A DNA stretch of 64,000 nt. It comes from Penicillus capitatus. Its lineage: Eukaryota; Chlorophyta. This document shows, in pieces, positions 23,586-34,717 of the stretch. The stretch is from positions 1,674,001 to 1,738,000 of the forward strand of contig OZ287694.1 of NCBI GenBank assembly GCA_965649825.1. Reading direction: 5' to 3'. The notes under the pieces were generated by a model. It saw only the letters and a program-made list of their open reading frames with translations. It did not search any database and had not been told where the DNA came from. The stretch's first letter is position 1. Each line of letters opens with the position of its first letter. The translations under genes were made by a program, and so were the position numbers.

Positions 23586-26165
23586 TCACGCTGAAGAAGG
23601 CTCCAATCTGGCAAGTTTCTGAAGGATCCGGTCAACGGCGTTTTTTATCTCGCCCACGCTTTCTTCCATGTCGCTCATTCTTGTCGACAGTGTTTTCATC
23701 TCACTCATGCTCTCTTCCAAGTTTCTCACTCTGTTGAACATTGTAACAAACTCTTCCGTCGTTTTCTTACTGATCTCTAAGTAACACGAAGTCAATTGAC
23801 AGAACTCTGGCTTGTAATAGTTAGTTGACCTGCGAAAGCTTTCTCGTTCTTTTCTGCTACGGACTTGATAGTTCTTTCGAGTGCGATGAGTCTGCCATGC
23901 CACTCGTCGTCAGAAGACTCTCCTTCGGTATCTTCGGGAACCAGGAAATGGAAAAAACTGTTCCCCGTCACGCTAATTTCTTCGAATCTATAATACTTCC
24001 ATAAACTGGACAGACTTCGATTTTCATTGAAAATCGAAAAGCACCTATAAACCAGAACATATTCGAAGACCACAACTTCCCCTTTCAATTTTTGAGTAAT
24101 CTTATTACCCAATATACGCAGCAATGAAAATGCAGTCGTACGTTGCTTGCAGTCGATGCATTGACTGTTCTACCTTCTCCTTTGACCGAACTCTGTCATG
24201 TGTCTCGGTCAAGATAGAAACAAGCAGACTCATGAGAACAATCGGTCCGACGTAGATGAAGGAATTAAACAGTAAAGTTCTCCAGACTGTGAGAAAGTCA
24301 CCAGCAGGGCGAAGCATCTGCACCGCGAAAACTTCGCTGGACGATGCCAGAAGAGCCGTTACGTAGAGGAGCTTACGTCAGTTTCAAAGTTACCAAGACC
24401 GGCATGGAACAGTGTCTCTAACGAACGTGGAAACGTATCAAAGTGGTCTCCGCCGCCAGATTCACCGTCGAAGAGAACCATGAACGCTGCGGAATGTCCA
24501 ATCACCAGCAAAAAGCCCATCATCGCGAAAGGCAGCGAGTCCTTCATTGCATAGCCCGCCATCGAAACGAACGGTCCCAATCGGCCGAACGGTCGAAGGG
24601 TTCGAAAGAACTGATCCACACACAAGAAATCGCGTTACTGACGAGAGTACGAGAATGAACTTTGGATGAATCTTACCACGAGCCAGCAGACGATGCATCC
24701 AACAGATGCCGTGAAAGATGAGAAGGCGGTGTGATGGTCAGTGACGCATGTGTGTACGAAGAGCACCATATCGATAACTAACATAGTCAACCTGTACACA
24801 GACAACAAAGGGACAGACGAACTAAGATCATCGGTATGCATCACCTCAGCATCGACTGAGACATGTACATTACCCACCAATTTACAGCCAATGTTGCTGC
24901 TACGAGTGCCATTACAATTGCACGCTGGATTAGCCCAACATCGTCGTCTTGACGTCTGTACAGAATGGCAAAGCTCGTGAAAGTCACAGCAGCCACGACA
25001 TCCAGTCTAACGCCCAGCAAATAGACGTCATGGCAGCAGCTAAACAGCCAATCGATGTAAACTCTGACTGTCCTTGATGTGAGAACTTCTTCAGCTTCTG
25101 ATACGCCACGAGCACGTAACCTCGCTAATCTATCCATACTACGACAAAGCACTCAGTTTAGTCGAAACGCTACTATGGACGTACTCGTCGTCAATGTGGA
25201 GGCCGAGCAATGCCCGAAGACGAATGCATGAGAATTTTGCCGCTACTTTGATCTGCTGACCCGTAGTGTCCGACAGTTTCTCGCCACGCTTGCTGTTCTG
25301 GATCCAGAGCGCCTTTGGTGCATCACTGTCCATAGCCTGCCAGCTCTCTGGATAATGATCGTCCGTCAGCATCACAACTGGAGTCTCTCCGTTTCTGCCG
25401 AACATGGCCTTCGGCACTTCAAACCTGGCGTACTCCATTGTGAACTTATCTTCGTTCAAGAAACGCAGTATGATCTTGCAGAATCGAGAAAGGAGATCCA
25501 ACACGTTTTCATCCAAGAGTTTGATTGTCTCTGCCACTGTCGTGTACTTTCCTGTCAGTTTGTCCAGAACGAATTCGACTTGAGCTTCAGATCTGTTGGC
25601 GATGGCCCGGGACAAAAGATCACCACCTTCGCATTTGAACGTCATGGGCACCCCATTGCTCTTCGCGTAATCCAGGAGGATGTTTGCACAGTCGAGTCGG
25701 CCTAGTTCCACAGCATTCCAGAAAATCGGCGTACCCTCTGCATCGACAGCGTGGATGATGCGCGTCCCATGTTCAGAAATGAGTCTGTTCAGTTTGTGAG
25801 ACGGTTAGGCTACCATGCAGAAGACGAAACGGTATTTACCGTACGGTGCTCTCCAGTGTCCACTCTGACGGAGGGCCCAGAGTCCATATTCTCGTTTCGC
25901 CGGATTCGGAGTCGCCGTCATCTGTGGCAGCATGCAACCGTCACCTCCGCGACGAGGAATGGCGAATGGGACGGGTTGTCCACTCACCAATCGCCGTCGC
26001 TTCTTCGGGTTGTTTCTCTTCCTCGGTCTCCGTTGACAATGCCGGCTCTTGTCGTGGCGCATCATCTTGCTGAAGCGGATGTGAAGACGCCTTCGAGGAA
26101 TCGACGTGTTCGAAAGGCAAAAACCCCTCCGCTTCCTCGTTAATCTCTTGATGCGACGAAGACAT
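23586..26165 (-). CDS. TRP-like cation channel, copy D
   Basis: Same channel family, nine exons on the minus strand: 26165-25988 (acidic N-terminus), 25921-25840 (ending SEWTLESTV), 25784-25185 (ankyrin-like repeats, FTMEYARF), 25138-24845 (S1-S2), 24791-24677 (S3-S4), 24610-24377 (S5 and pore, filter GNFETD), 24317-24118 (S6, MSLLVSILTETHDRVR), 24005-23830 (FFHFLVPED) and 23776-23586 (heptad-rich coiled coil ending LQKLARLEPSSA). Introns are 66, 55, 46, 53, 66, 59, 112 and 53 nt, and the phases agree. The S6 motif ends ETH, where most copies have DTY. It is most similar to copy G, with which it shares exon plan, neighbours and orientation. The start chosen is the Met of MSSSHQEINEE; an in-frame ATG also lies at 26270. 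Cation permeation is inferred from the family. Confidence 0.85.
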
Positions 26166-26469
26166 CTTGCTTGCTCGTCTTGCAGCGTTATCGTAGAAAG
26201 AGGCGGTCGTCAAACACAAGAATCGACAACCGGTTCCGTCGATGACTCCTGACGATGACGCGGCATGCATGCATTATTTTATCGCTATCCTAAGTACATG
26301 AACTATCATTGAGCGTTCCATGACGCATCTCTTAATGCAAACTAAACCACTGGGCGCATTTGAGGCTTCTCATCCGTTACCAGGATAGCCCAAGCAGACT
26401 TCACTGTATAAGAATGGAAGCCAAGGTGCGACGCAGTCTCTCCAGACTCTATCCGATGCCCAATCTTAC

Positions 26470-27445
26470 CACAGGATCTGAGCATTCCATCTTTCTATGC
26501 ATACCCTTAATGATGACATCTTCATCGTTCACCTGGCACAATCCAGTCGTGCGCGGATGAGACACGAGAGTAGAAGGTAAGTGGACAGTCAATCACCTAC
26601 CTCCTTCCATTTCGTTGATCACGGCGTTTCCGTACTGGGTCGTCATCAGGTTTGCAAGGATCTTGATTTCGACCAGACGAACGTCGGCAGTGTTGTTCTT
26701 TCTCAGACACGCCAGACGCTCCTCTTCTGTGTCGCAGAACTGCATCGGCTGTCGTTATCATTCATCTAGATTAACAGGTTTATGCGGACACAGATGCACT
26801 GTGACGCGCCGCCGACCTGAATGGAGAATGGTGGCAACCACTGCATCCGCCAAGGCATGTGCGATACCTCCCACCACTCTTCCACTCCGAAAGCACATGC
26901 TCTTCAGCCCCTGTCCAGAATTAAGCCTCTCTCTGAAACGCAGTGGCAGGACGAAGTTATGAACTTGGAGTCGCCTCGGCCTGTGAGATGTGGACGAGGT
27001 TCCCGATAGAAATCGTTCCGCTGGTGCTGCCGGCTTTCTCTGTGACGTTCTCCGCGTACTGAATTCCTTCAAACAGAACTTCCAGGAGGAATCTGAGCGA
27101 TTTCATCGAGCAGGAGAACGGGATCATCTGCCGAGTCTCCTAGAGTGCTGTCCGTCTTCAAATCCGTGGGACATATGATGACACACATCTTGCTTCGGAA
27201 CGTGTGGCATTTCTTCCATCAAACACGATTGCTATTAGATTCTTTTCGGCTATCTGTACGAGCCGGGCTCCCTTTGCGCTGCAACGGACGTTCAATGTGT
27301 GATGCTTCGAACATTCTCTGTTACCAAGAACGCAACGCCGCAGATGCACGATCGCGCGTTCGCTAAGGTCGACCCTTCCCCGAAGGCACTGTGGTTTTGA
27401 TCGCACTGGCGGTCGATACAAAGGTGCACAGGTTACAGAGCTCAT
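26470..27445 (-). CDS. Unknown family V, copy 2
   Basis: Multi-exon candidate on the minus strand. From 5' to 3' it shows an exon-like stretch ending LVQIAEKNLIAIVFDGRN (27445-27158), a block with GIAHALADAVVATIL (about 26960-26820), a block reading CDTEEERLACLRKNNTADVR and on through ANLMTTQYGNAVINEMEGG (26740-26597), and a last block DVIIKGMHRKMECSDPV followed by a strong donor GTAAGAT at 26469. The last two blocks are clearly coding-like, and the ADAVVA and EEERLACLRK parts recur at 18.8-19.1 kb. Exact splice sites are not settled. No known domain, signal or membrane segment is recognised. Confidence 0.4.
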
Positions 27446-27727
27446 TGTTTATGTTTATCATCATCAATGTGTGATGTTTTGGAGATAATGATATCGGCTC
27501 AGGGACGTGGTGCCATCAGGAATGCAAATCAACAATGCGCCCGCATGCCTCCACCAGACAATGTTCCCTGAACCTTAAATATCCCTTTTCTCCTACTGAC
27601 TTTCTGCCGGCCGATGACCAAAAAGATGACACAAGCCGTACGTGCCTCCTTGATAAATGAATGTTTCTACGGAAGGAATGCTTTATTCACGACACACAGA
27701 CAAAGACGGATGGATGAATTATGTCCG

Positions 27728-29454
27728 TCACTGCTTGTATGTACGGTTGGATGGATGCGGCCTGGAGAAGGTGACTTTATGTCTGGCAGCACGTTCCTTA
27801 GATGCATCCCTCGCTTGCTGTTGCCTCATACGTCTTTCTTTCTTCGTCACGAGCATCCCCAGCCATTTATACAATCGCAAACGGTTATTGGGATGCACTA
27901 TTTTACAGTAGAGGTGGTGGTACAGATCAAGTTCGAGAGGAAAGCTGTCGCCGAGCTGTACCTTTGTACGGACAGTGACTTGTACGTACTTCTTATCTGT
28001 CAATCCGAAGGCGGGCGAGATTGAGTTCAGTCGCTGAGAGAGAATCCGTTTCGGATCGAACGCGATCACTGCAGTCGCCGATCCGATCTCGATCCACTGG
28101 GCGATATCTAACGATTGCTCTTCGGCATCCGACACCTTCACAACGACTGACGCGAATCGCTCGATCGGGAGCGGAAACTGTCGATCCCATGACAGCTGCA
28201 GTCGAACGCGGAAGCTCTCGCCAAGTTTCATCAGGTACACGGGATCGTGCTCGAGATAATCGTCGAAGAAAGCGGGCGCCTCTTTGGTTGTTCTTTTTTC
28301 AAATGGAAGCGCGTGATCGCTTTCCCCAGTGAAAAGCTCGACATCCATATCGATCGTCAGCTTTTCATGAATGCAATGCAGAAGGGACCATCGTTGCCAG
28401 GCCGGATCTAACGCTGGACACAAGTGCCTGAGAGTAAACTAGATAAGCCGGATGTCGGAGGTGAAAAGGCATAAGTCGGTAGCTATACTTTATCCCGGGA
28501 AGTAAAGGGGGTCGCCTTCAGTAATGCTGTCGCCGTTTTTCGCTCTGATGGGTTTTGCAGTAGGCATGACTGGATGCATCGAAGGGTCTGTTCCTCAAGT
28601 GGTACACCGTGTGCGTATCGATCGGCCGAGGGCCACTCCTCTGGAGAGTTCTCTACGGACACCGGCGCTTCCGTAAGCTGTCTGTACAGTAGCTTCTGAA
28701 TTCCGCCAACGTCTGTGACAAAAGAACCTATGGTGCAGCGAACGCTAGACGGTGGATCGGGATTGGGCAGAGCCTACGAGTGAAGACTTCAAACGCGATG
28801 ACGCCGAAGGACCATATGTCCATCGAAGGCTCAATGCAGATTTGGTCGAGGCCACGATTTGGAGCCTCGATTAGTTCAGGACTATCAAATCTGCTAACGT
28901 TCGGCTGGACACGACAGGCCTCTCCGACCGAGGTCGCCGCTGAGAAGCTGATCACTTTCCAAGTGAAGTCTCCAGAGAACCACATGATATGCGACGGATG
29001 CAGATTGCCGTGAACGATGCCCGCGTCGTGCATAGACTGCAGGCCTTCCAAAACCTGAACAGCAGGCCACGATGGCATCTGTCCTACGCCCAGAGCTGAA
29101 CGCACCGAGTAGACGACTGACATCTGCTCGATGGAAGACATCTGTCGTCCGGACATGAATTCGACAAGTGTAAGGCAGCCTCGTTCCAGCACGATAAAGG
29201 GAGGGAACCCTTCAATGTCTTCTCGGCTTTCTATCATGCTGTCGTGGAGGCGGAATTGGGAGATGGGATGCCGGCAGAGATGCTTGCCTGCAAACGTGAA
29301 GGTGGGCCCCCCGTAGATCACGCTGTGCCCTAACGGCGTTCTTGAATTCTTGTGGACGTCCTGGAAAGAATTTAATGAAGACCTCTCGGCCAGTCGACGA
29401 ATCCATCGCACATCGACCATGCTCTGTTCCCGGAATCTTTTCCGATTGGATCAC
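27728..29454 (-). CDS. Pseudokinase with C-terminal extension
   Basis: Protein-kinase fold lacking key catalytic residues. Exons on the minus strand: 29454-28778, 28727-28489 and 28438-27728, with two 50-nt introns in phase. The N-lobe has GREVFIKFF (beta-3 Lys kept). The C-lobe has VHGNLHPSHIMW where active kinases have HRDLKxxN, and VISFSAA where DFG is expected. Both catalytic Asp positions are therefore changed. Later parts are normal: SPELIEAP (APE region), DIWSFGVIAFEVFT, and CLLQNPSERKTATALL (subdomain XI). About 235 residues of unknown type follow, with long charged and hydrophobic beta-like stretches. Likely role: a non-catalytic scaffold or regulator. A run of six Gs (29307-29312 on the plus strand as Cs) separates the beta-3 part from the rest in a different frame, so either a one-base indel or an unrecognised splice is present. 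The 5' end may have another exon: the frame is open upstream through YVIQSEK to a possible acceptor near 29460. Confidence 0.72.
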
Positions 29455-29948
29455 ATACCTAGGCAGCGCAGACCGTAAGCAAAAAGCAAACGGTTGAGGT
29501 CGCTCTGCCTATCAGCTATGCAACATCCTGTCTCAAGGTCAGCCAGTCGCTTATGGCCGTTTGTATGTATCGCCTCTGTCTTTGCAGACGGATGCGAGGA
29601 TGGGATGGGCTGATGGGTGACTGGGAGATCATGCGTCGTGTTTAATCCTAAACTGAAAACGGACTCTTTGAGGCGGACCCTTGCCGAAAGGCTAATGTAA
29701 CGTGCCTGTGCTGATGAACGGTCTCTTCATATATATTACATGCCGGACGTGGTTCATCGGCCTGGGAGCTCATACTTTTATAGCTTAAGGATGCTCCCGA
29801 TGGATGATGTCTCGAACTCTCATCTGCGCAGTGTTTGTCATCACCGCGTGGCCAAAGGGCACGCCGCGGAGGAGAAAGAAACGCATGATACGAAGGAGAT
29901 TCGTCAAACGGGCACGCATGCCCGCTCCGTTAGCATACGACGGTTGTT

Positions 29949-30012
29949 TTTGCGTAGCTAGGTCATAAAAGGTGTGTCTCTTTGCGTAGCTAGGTCATAA
30001 ATGGTATGTCTC
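29949..30012. repeat. 32-bp tandem direct repeat, two units
   Basis: Two adjacent 32-bp units (29949-29980 and 29981-30012), each beginning TTTGCGTAGCTAGGTCATAA and ending TGTCTC, with two mismatches between them. It lies between weak hypothetical genes and probably arose by slippage or unequal exchange. Confidence 0.8.
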
Positions 30013-30613
30013 ACGGGCGATACCGACACGGAACGCGTTGAATCGTCGATAACAGAGCGCGTCCGTCCGCCGATGGGGAACGGGATAAGAACGAGGGGCA
30101 CCATCGCATGAGCGATAGACCGTTGTCGAAACTCCTCGTACCGTGATATTGGCTGGTTGGCAGCATCGTAGAATACAACAAGTGAAACGCGCGCGTCGTT
30201 CTCGACACCAAAACAGCATTCGATACGATTTGTTCAAATCGTTCGTTCTCTGCGAACGCAAACAAGCGACGCAAACCGTACGTCAGGTTATAGAATCAAC
30301 GGAAATCGTGTCTTTCACAAGGCGGCTCAAAAAGTCCTTCGTTAAGAACAACGGGACAACAGATATGCTTACGTCGACGCAACCGGACCTATCGTGCCCG
30401 ACAGTCATGTCTGACGTATGGCACACGCCTCGTGTCTCCGGTTATCGCTTTGGTCCAACGCCTCTGCGTGACGTCTTTCTTTCCTAGCGAAGAGCTCCGA
30501 GCAAGATATGCTACGATCATGGGATTCATTGTTACACGAGCCCGAACCCAGTCCATGTTACAAGTTCTTGTACGATAGGGCGAAAGGATGACAGATACCA
30601 TCGTAAATGTCAC
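30011..30613 (-). CDS. Hypothetical protein, probably two exons
   Basis: Two minus-strand open stretches (30613-30389 with MDWVRARVTMNPMIVAYLA, and 30274-30011 with FAFAENERFEQIVSNAVL and FHLLYSTMLPTSQYH) have plausible coding composition. They could be exons of one gene. No domain, paralogue or decisive splice sites were found. The downstream end overlaps the tandem repeat by a couple of bases. Chance open frames are possible. Confidence 0.22.
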
Positions 30614-31027
30614 TCCCCCTCTGCCCTACGGAAAGAAGGAAACGGAACACGAAATTCGGTCATGTCTGTTCACCATAAGGAGAATGCATAGCATCCACCG
30701 TCCATCGCCCGAGGGTCTTCTCTGTTTTGCGAATGCCGCCTCCAAGAAACGATGGTCAAGGAGGGCGGCGTTCGATCGAGGCGAAACTGCCTTGTTTATT
30801 CCTAATCCTATCTATCTACTGAATGATGGACTCTCCACCTCGATGAGAGAGAACCCTGTCTCCCTTATCGACAAATACAGAGTTGGATGAAAGGCAAACC
30901 CTCCCCTGAGGATGTAACAAACGAAGTAATAATTCTCATGAAGAGTGAATGCTTTCGTCGAGTGGACCGACGCACATTCGGCCTCTCATGAAAAACCTAA
31001 TGCCCGACTCAAGGAACTGGCGTTAAA

Positions 31028-32314
31028 CTAAATTTTAGATGAACTTCTTGTGAATAGGCGTTTTAGAAATGTGCATGCGGATGTCTTTCGATCGCGTAGC
31101 ATGCGTATTGCCGTTCGAAAGGATTGGGGGAGACGTTCCCAAAAGATATGGAAACGAGAGCATCGTGGATGCTTCATGCAACGGCCGGAAGAAGGTATAG
31201 ACAATATGCGTAAAGGCATGCTGGGATCATGAAGGAAGGGATATATCGTAGAGAGACCAGGGGGTCTTTCTATCATCTGACATCCAATTGCGCTTTGATC
31301 GGCGTCAAACGCCATCGTCGCTCCATCGACGACGGCCACATCGATATCGGAATTTGCCGCTGCGGAAATGATCCATGAGCGAATCGGATCATCGGCGTAT
31401 CGATCGATCAGCATGCATTCGATATCGACGGGGGCGGTTTGCAGGACGTCGCGAAAGAGGCGGTCGTCCAGCGGGTGGATGCGGTTTCGGCGAGAGCAGT
31501 GGCCGACGTCTGTATACGGTGGACGATTCAAATGCGACTCAACGCAGCGGTTGAGAGGGTGGTCTCGGCGAGAAACGAACGCCAGGAAGTGGCTGCTCAT
31601 ATTGTTCCTCCCGTCACCGTGTCTCCTCTCCGCCGCAGACGCCAGATCTTGCCCGGACATGGAGGTTTATGTTTCTTCGGCGAGAGCTAAGACACACAGT
31701 ACTGGCGTCAGATGATCTAAACCAGAAAGCTTCTATCTGGCAAACGAAAAGACTTACGCGTCGGACGAGGCAGAATTAATGGCAATGCGAAATTGCTGGA
31801 GGGAACTCGCGAGTAGAGCGGGAAAGAAAGAAAAGGAAAGCTATGCTTTCAGCGGATCGGCAAGCGTTTTAAACGGCAAAACATCTCTGAGCAGTACTGT
31901 CGATACTTGACGCGTCAGCCCACGTCTACCTTTTGCCCAGCTGGTGATCGAAATGATCTGTATCGCCACTGTACTTTCATTGTTTGCAACACCCACGGTT
32001 TGCACGCATGCTATCCAAGGTTAGACATCGATCAGTCCCATGGGTCCGTCGATAAAGTACTGGACTGACGATGCCTGTTGGGGTATGATATCCTCCGACA
32101 CGGCCGCACAGGACAGACGACAAAGATGAGATGGAGAGAGGAGAGCATAGGGTTTGGCAAAACGCGTCGGAATTTCGACAGCAACAACGCGTTCGTTGCG
32201 CCGCGAAGGTGTTCCGTACGTAGAACCGTTCACGTCGGCAAGACGGGGTCGTTTGCCTATCGACCACAGAAAAGACGACACGAAGGGTATGCCGTTGAAT
32301 AACGTCATACGCAC
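31028..32314 (-). CDS. Hypothetical protein, multi-exon
   Basis: The upstream minus-strand stretch (32314-32021) reads MTLFNGIPFVSSFLWSIGKR near its start and ends QYFIDGPMGLIDV, followed by a possible donor GTCTAAC. The downstream 210-codon frame (31660-31028) includes HPLDDRLFRDVLQTAPVDIE and SWIISAAANSDIDVAVVDGA. Both have coding-like composition, and the repeated D-x-D/VDG pattern is reminiscent of a Rossmann- or PIN-type fold, but I do not recognise a family. Sequence between them (31661-32020) is not clearly coding. They may be one gene or two. Confidence 0.33.
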
Positions 32315-32799
32315 CGATTATTGATCGGTATAATTTAAAGCATCAACGGGTCTGTTGTGTCATAAGAGAATCGCGTGATCGTTGGCCATTTTGCAAGGAG
32401 AGTGCATCTCTCATACCATTCGTGGCGTACAGTACATGTTGTCGTTCGTCTTAGTGTTTCTCGTTGAAAGGCATCTTTTCACATCAATCAATGACACAAC
32501 CATGTCTGCCACCCCTCTCTTGTCGCGCTGCCGCGCCGCGCTTCGAAGATCGTCAGCGAAAGGCTTAAAGCGTTTACTGTCAGGAGAAACAGAGCCGTCG
32601 CATCGTGACTGCCTAGTTTTTTCAGGATTCTGTCTCCGAAGGGGCACTTACACGACGTGTCATGTCACCTTTGACATGTAAAGACATGAACGTGGACACA
32701 TGTGAACCTTTGCTCTGTAATACGTGAAGCTTTCATCTGACTTTACAGAGCAGTGGTATTTTAGATGTTCGCATTCACGGATTGATACACCAATTGTGA
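32315..32799. other. Intergenic, nothing recognised
   Basis: No supported feature. Short opposing frames at 32382-32681 and 32411-32647 overlap and neither is convincing. Confidence 0.4.
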
Positions 32800-32832
32800 C
32801 TAGACTTGTCTAGGCGGGTGAGTCACCCGCCT
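32800..32832. repeat. Two adjacent palindromes
   Basis: CTAGAC-TT-GTCTAG occupies 32800-32813. It is directly followed by a 21-bp perfect palindrome at 32812-32832 with 10-bp arms (AGGCGGGTGA and its complement) around a single G. The centre of the second contains TGAGTCA, the classic bZIP (AP-1/Gcn4-type) site. Confidence 0.7.
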
Positions 32833-33060
32833 TCGAGAGCCATAGAAAGTACCTCCAAGAAGCGATGAACCTCATACGAGCGCTCCTTTGGAGACAGGAC
32901 CCTGGGAGACGAGGCAGTCCTTGGACAGACATGACATGACGCCACAAAGTAATGACAGTCATTAAGCGAGAGTGTGACATTTCTGATATCACACCTATTT
33001 GATTGGCGCGGGCTTGCCAGACACAGTCGGTGACGGGTGCGCGTTTACGGTTGTGTCTCC

Positions 33061-33082
33061 GCGGACCGGACACGCTGTCCGC
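33061..33082. repeat. Nested inverted repeat
   Basis: GCGGAC at 33061-33066 pairs with GTCCGC at 33077-33082. Within this, CGGACA-CGC-TGTCCG (33067-33081) is itself a perfect inverted repeat. It lies in the stretch just before the truncated channel copy E. Confidence 0.65.
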
Positions 33083-33117
33083 TTCCTGATGGGACGGCAG
33101 TCCGCGGGGACCGAGGA

Positions 33118-33134
33118 CTATATAGCTGACGTCA
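33118..33134 (+). promoter_or_regulatory. TATA-like box next to a CRE palindrome
   Basis: CTATATAG is followed within a few bases by the perfect palindrome TGACGTCA (33127-33134), about 180 bp before the decayed channel copy E. It looks like a core promoter, but I cannot identify an intact gene start after it. Confidence 0.3.
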
Positions 33135-33309
33135 CCCCTCACCTGTAGCATTTGCATTCGCTCAGGTCCTGTTCCTCCGTCCGACGCTGCGCGTTCGCGC
33201 TGACCGCGACGCGCGAGTCGTATGTATTCCCGTTAGTCGGGGTCAACTCTGATGGGACCTCCATTCTCTGTGTCCGGCGCAGGAATCAACCCCAATGGCA
33301 TACTTCTCG

Positions 33310-34227
33310 AAATAGTCCAACTGCACTATCCGCTTCGGATCGATCCCCGAAGTCGAGGAGAAGAACTTCAATTCCCTTCCACGAGCCGTTGAGACTCTCT
33401 TCCATGCCTCTGTCAAGAGCTATGAGGAAGATGTAAGTGTGTTCGACTGGCACCTACTCTCAACTATCATTCTAACAGACGCTTTTGTCTGACAGATGCT
33501 TCGTTCATCGAGTGGGTTTCTCGCTGTCTGGAGATCGCTGCTGTTCAGTTCCTTCATCTATGTTGGCGGGATTGTACTCATGAGCCTGCTGGTCGCTATA
33601 CTGACCGACACGTATGACAGAGTTCGATCAGAGGAGGGAGCAGAACTGAGAAAGCGCCAGATGAAGCTCATTTCCGGCTTTCAAAATTCGAGGAGATTCT
33701 TTTATTCTCAACGCGAAAACCAGTAAGTGTATCAGGCTCTAACATTTGCTTACGAAATCTTTCTGGCTCGAAGGAGGGACGAGATCTTTGTTTCAAACCT
33801 CCCAGGTCAAAGGGTTTTGAAGAAGACACAATCCAACCTTAGCAGCTGCCTTTCCCGATCAGAGACTGAAAGGTACTTTCATTATTTAATACCAGAAAAC
33901 AGAAACGAAGAAGCGTCGCCCGATGAAGAATGGCATGGCAGACTTGCGAAACTCGAAAGAGTCATCAAGAAAGAAGCGCTGAATACCGAACAGAGTCTTG
34001 CTAGAAATTTTGCTGGACAGTTCAACTCTCACTCCGAACAGATGAAGGAACTCATGGCAATGTGTTCAGAAACTGCATCTCTGGTTCAGAAAATGGCAAA
34101 TCAGTCAGAGGAAACAGAAACCTGGAAAAAAAAGATGGAAAAGAGAGTGGCCAAGATTGAGACCTCTATCAACTAACTTCTTCAAAGACAGGACCCGCCC
34201 GGGACATCTGCAGACGGAATGTGGATT
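33310..34227 (+). pseudogene. Truncated TRP-like channel, copy E
   Basis: Only the 3' third of the channel gene remains. The first remnant (about 33313-33432) reads NFNSLPRAVETLFHASV, then KSYEED where intact copies have the filter GNFDED. A 63-nt intron leads to the S6 exon (33496-33722, GGIVLMSLLVAILTDTYDRVR), and a 150-nt intron leads to the C-terminal coiled-coil exon (33873-34176). The ankyrin-like part, S1-S4 and most of S5 are absent or unrecognisable, with stop codons upstream. The frame ends at TAA 34174-34176, but the downstream bases still encode the usual tail (CTTCTTCAAAGACAGGACCC, matching LQKLDP in H), so this is a premature stop. S6 and the coiled coil are well kept and the 3' flank matches that of H, so the copy is fairly young. 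Confidence 0.75.
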
Positions 34228-34717
34228 TGGAGGCATTTGAGTACCTTTCCAGCACAGATTTTGAATCGAAGTCTCGTAGACTCGTATGAATAAGCGAGAC
34301 TGGTTGGCAGACGACAGTTGTGGCGCACTCTATTCGGAACGTGCTGTAAATGATGGTTTGTTAGTAGACTGACAGATGCGTTCCTTATTACCTTTCCCTA
34401 GTGAAACTGTTCCTTGGATCTGTCTTCGGTAGAGGTGCTTACTCGTCTTCCTCTCCATTGAAAAGAGACAATCAGTGGATAAACGAACATCCGAGCTGTT
34501 GCTTTGTGCTTTTTATTGCGAGAAGATGCGCAGTGCGCGCGGACGACGATGTTCAGATTGGTCCAAAGAATGGACAGTTTTCGGTGTCGCCTAACCTGTC
34601 ACTTCTGGCAGACGGTCGTCGTCTGAGGTCGATCATTGATTCTCGTGTCAGCAAACACTGAAGAGTCAAATCTCGGTGGTTGCGGATTCGGAGCAAAGAG
34701 CTTTGTTTCGACAACGA
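34228..34717. other. 3' flank of copy E, shared with the flank of copy H
   Basis: Bases 34235-34420 resemble 63830-64000 (shared AAGCGAGAC-GGTT, CGACAGTTGT and GGAACGTGCTGTAAATG runs). No gene recognised. Confidence 0.5.
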
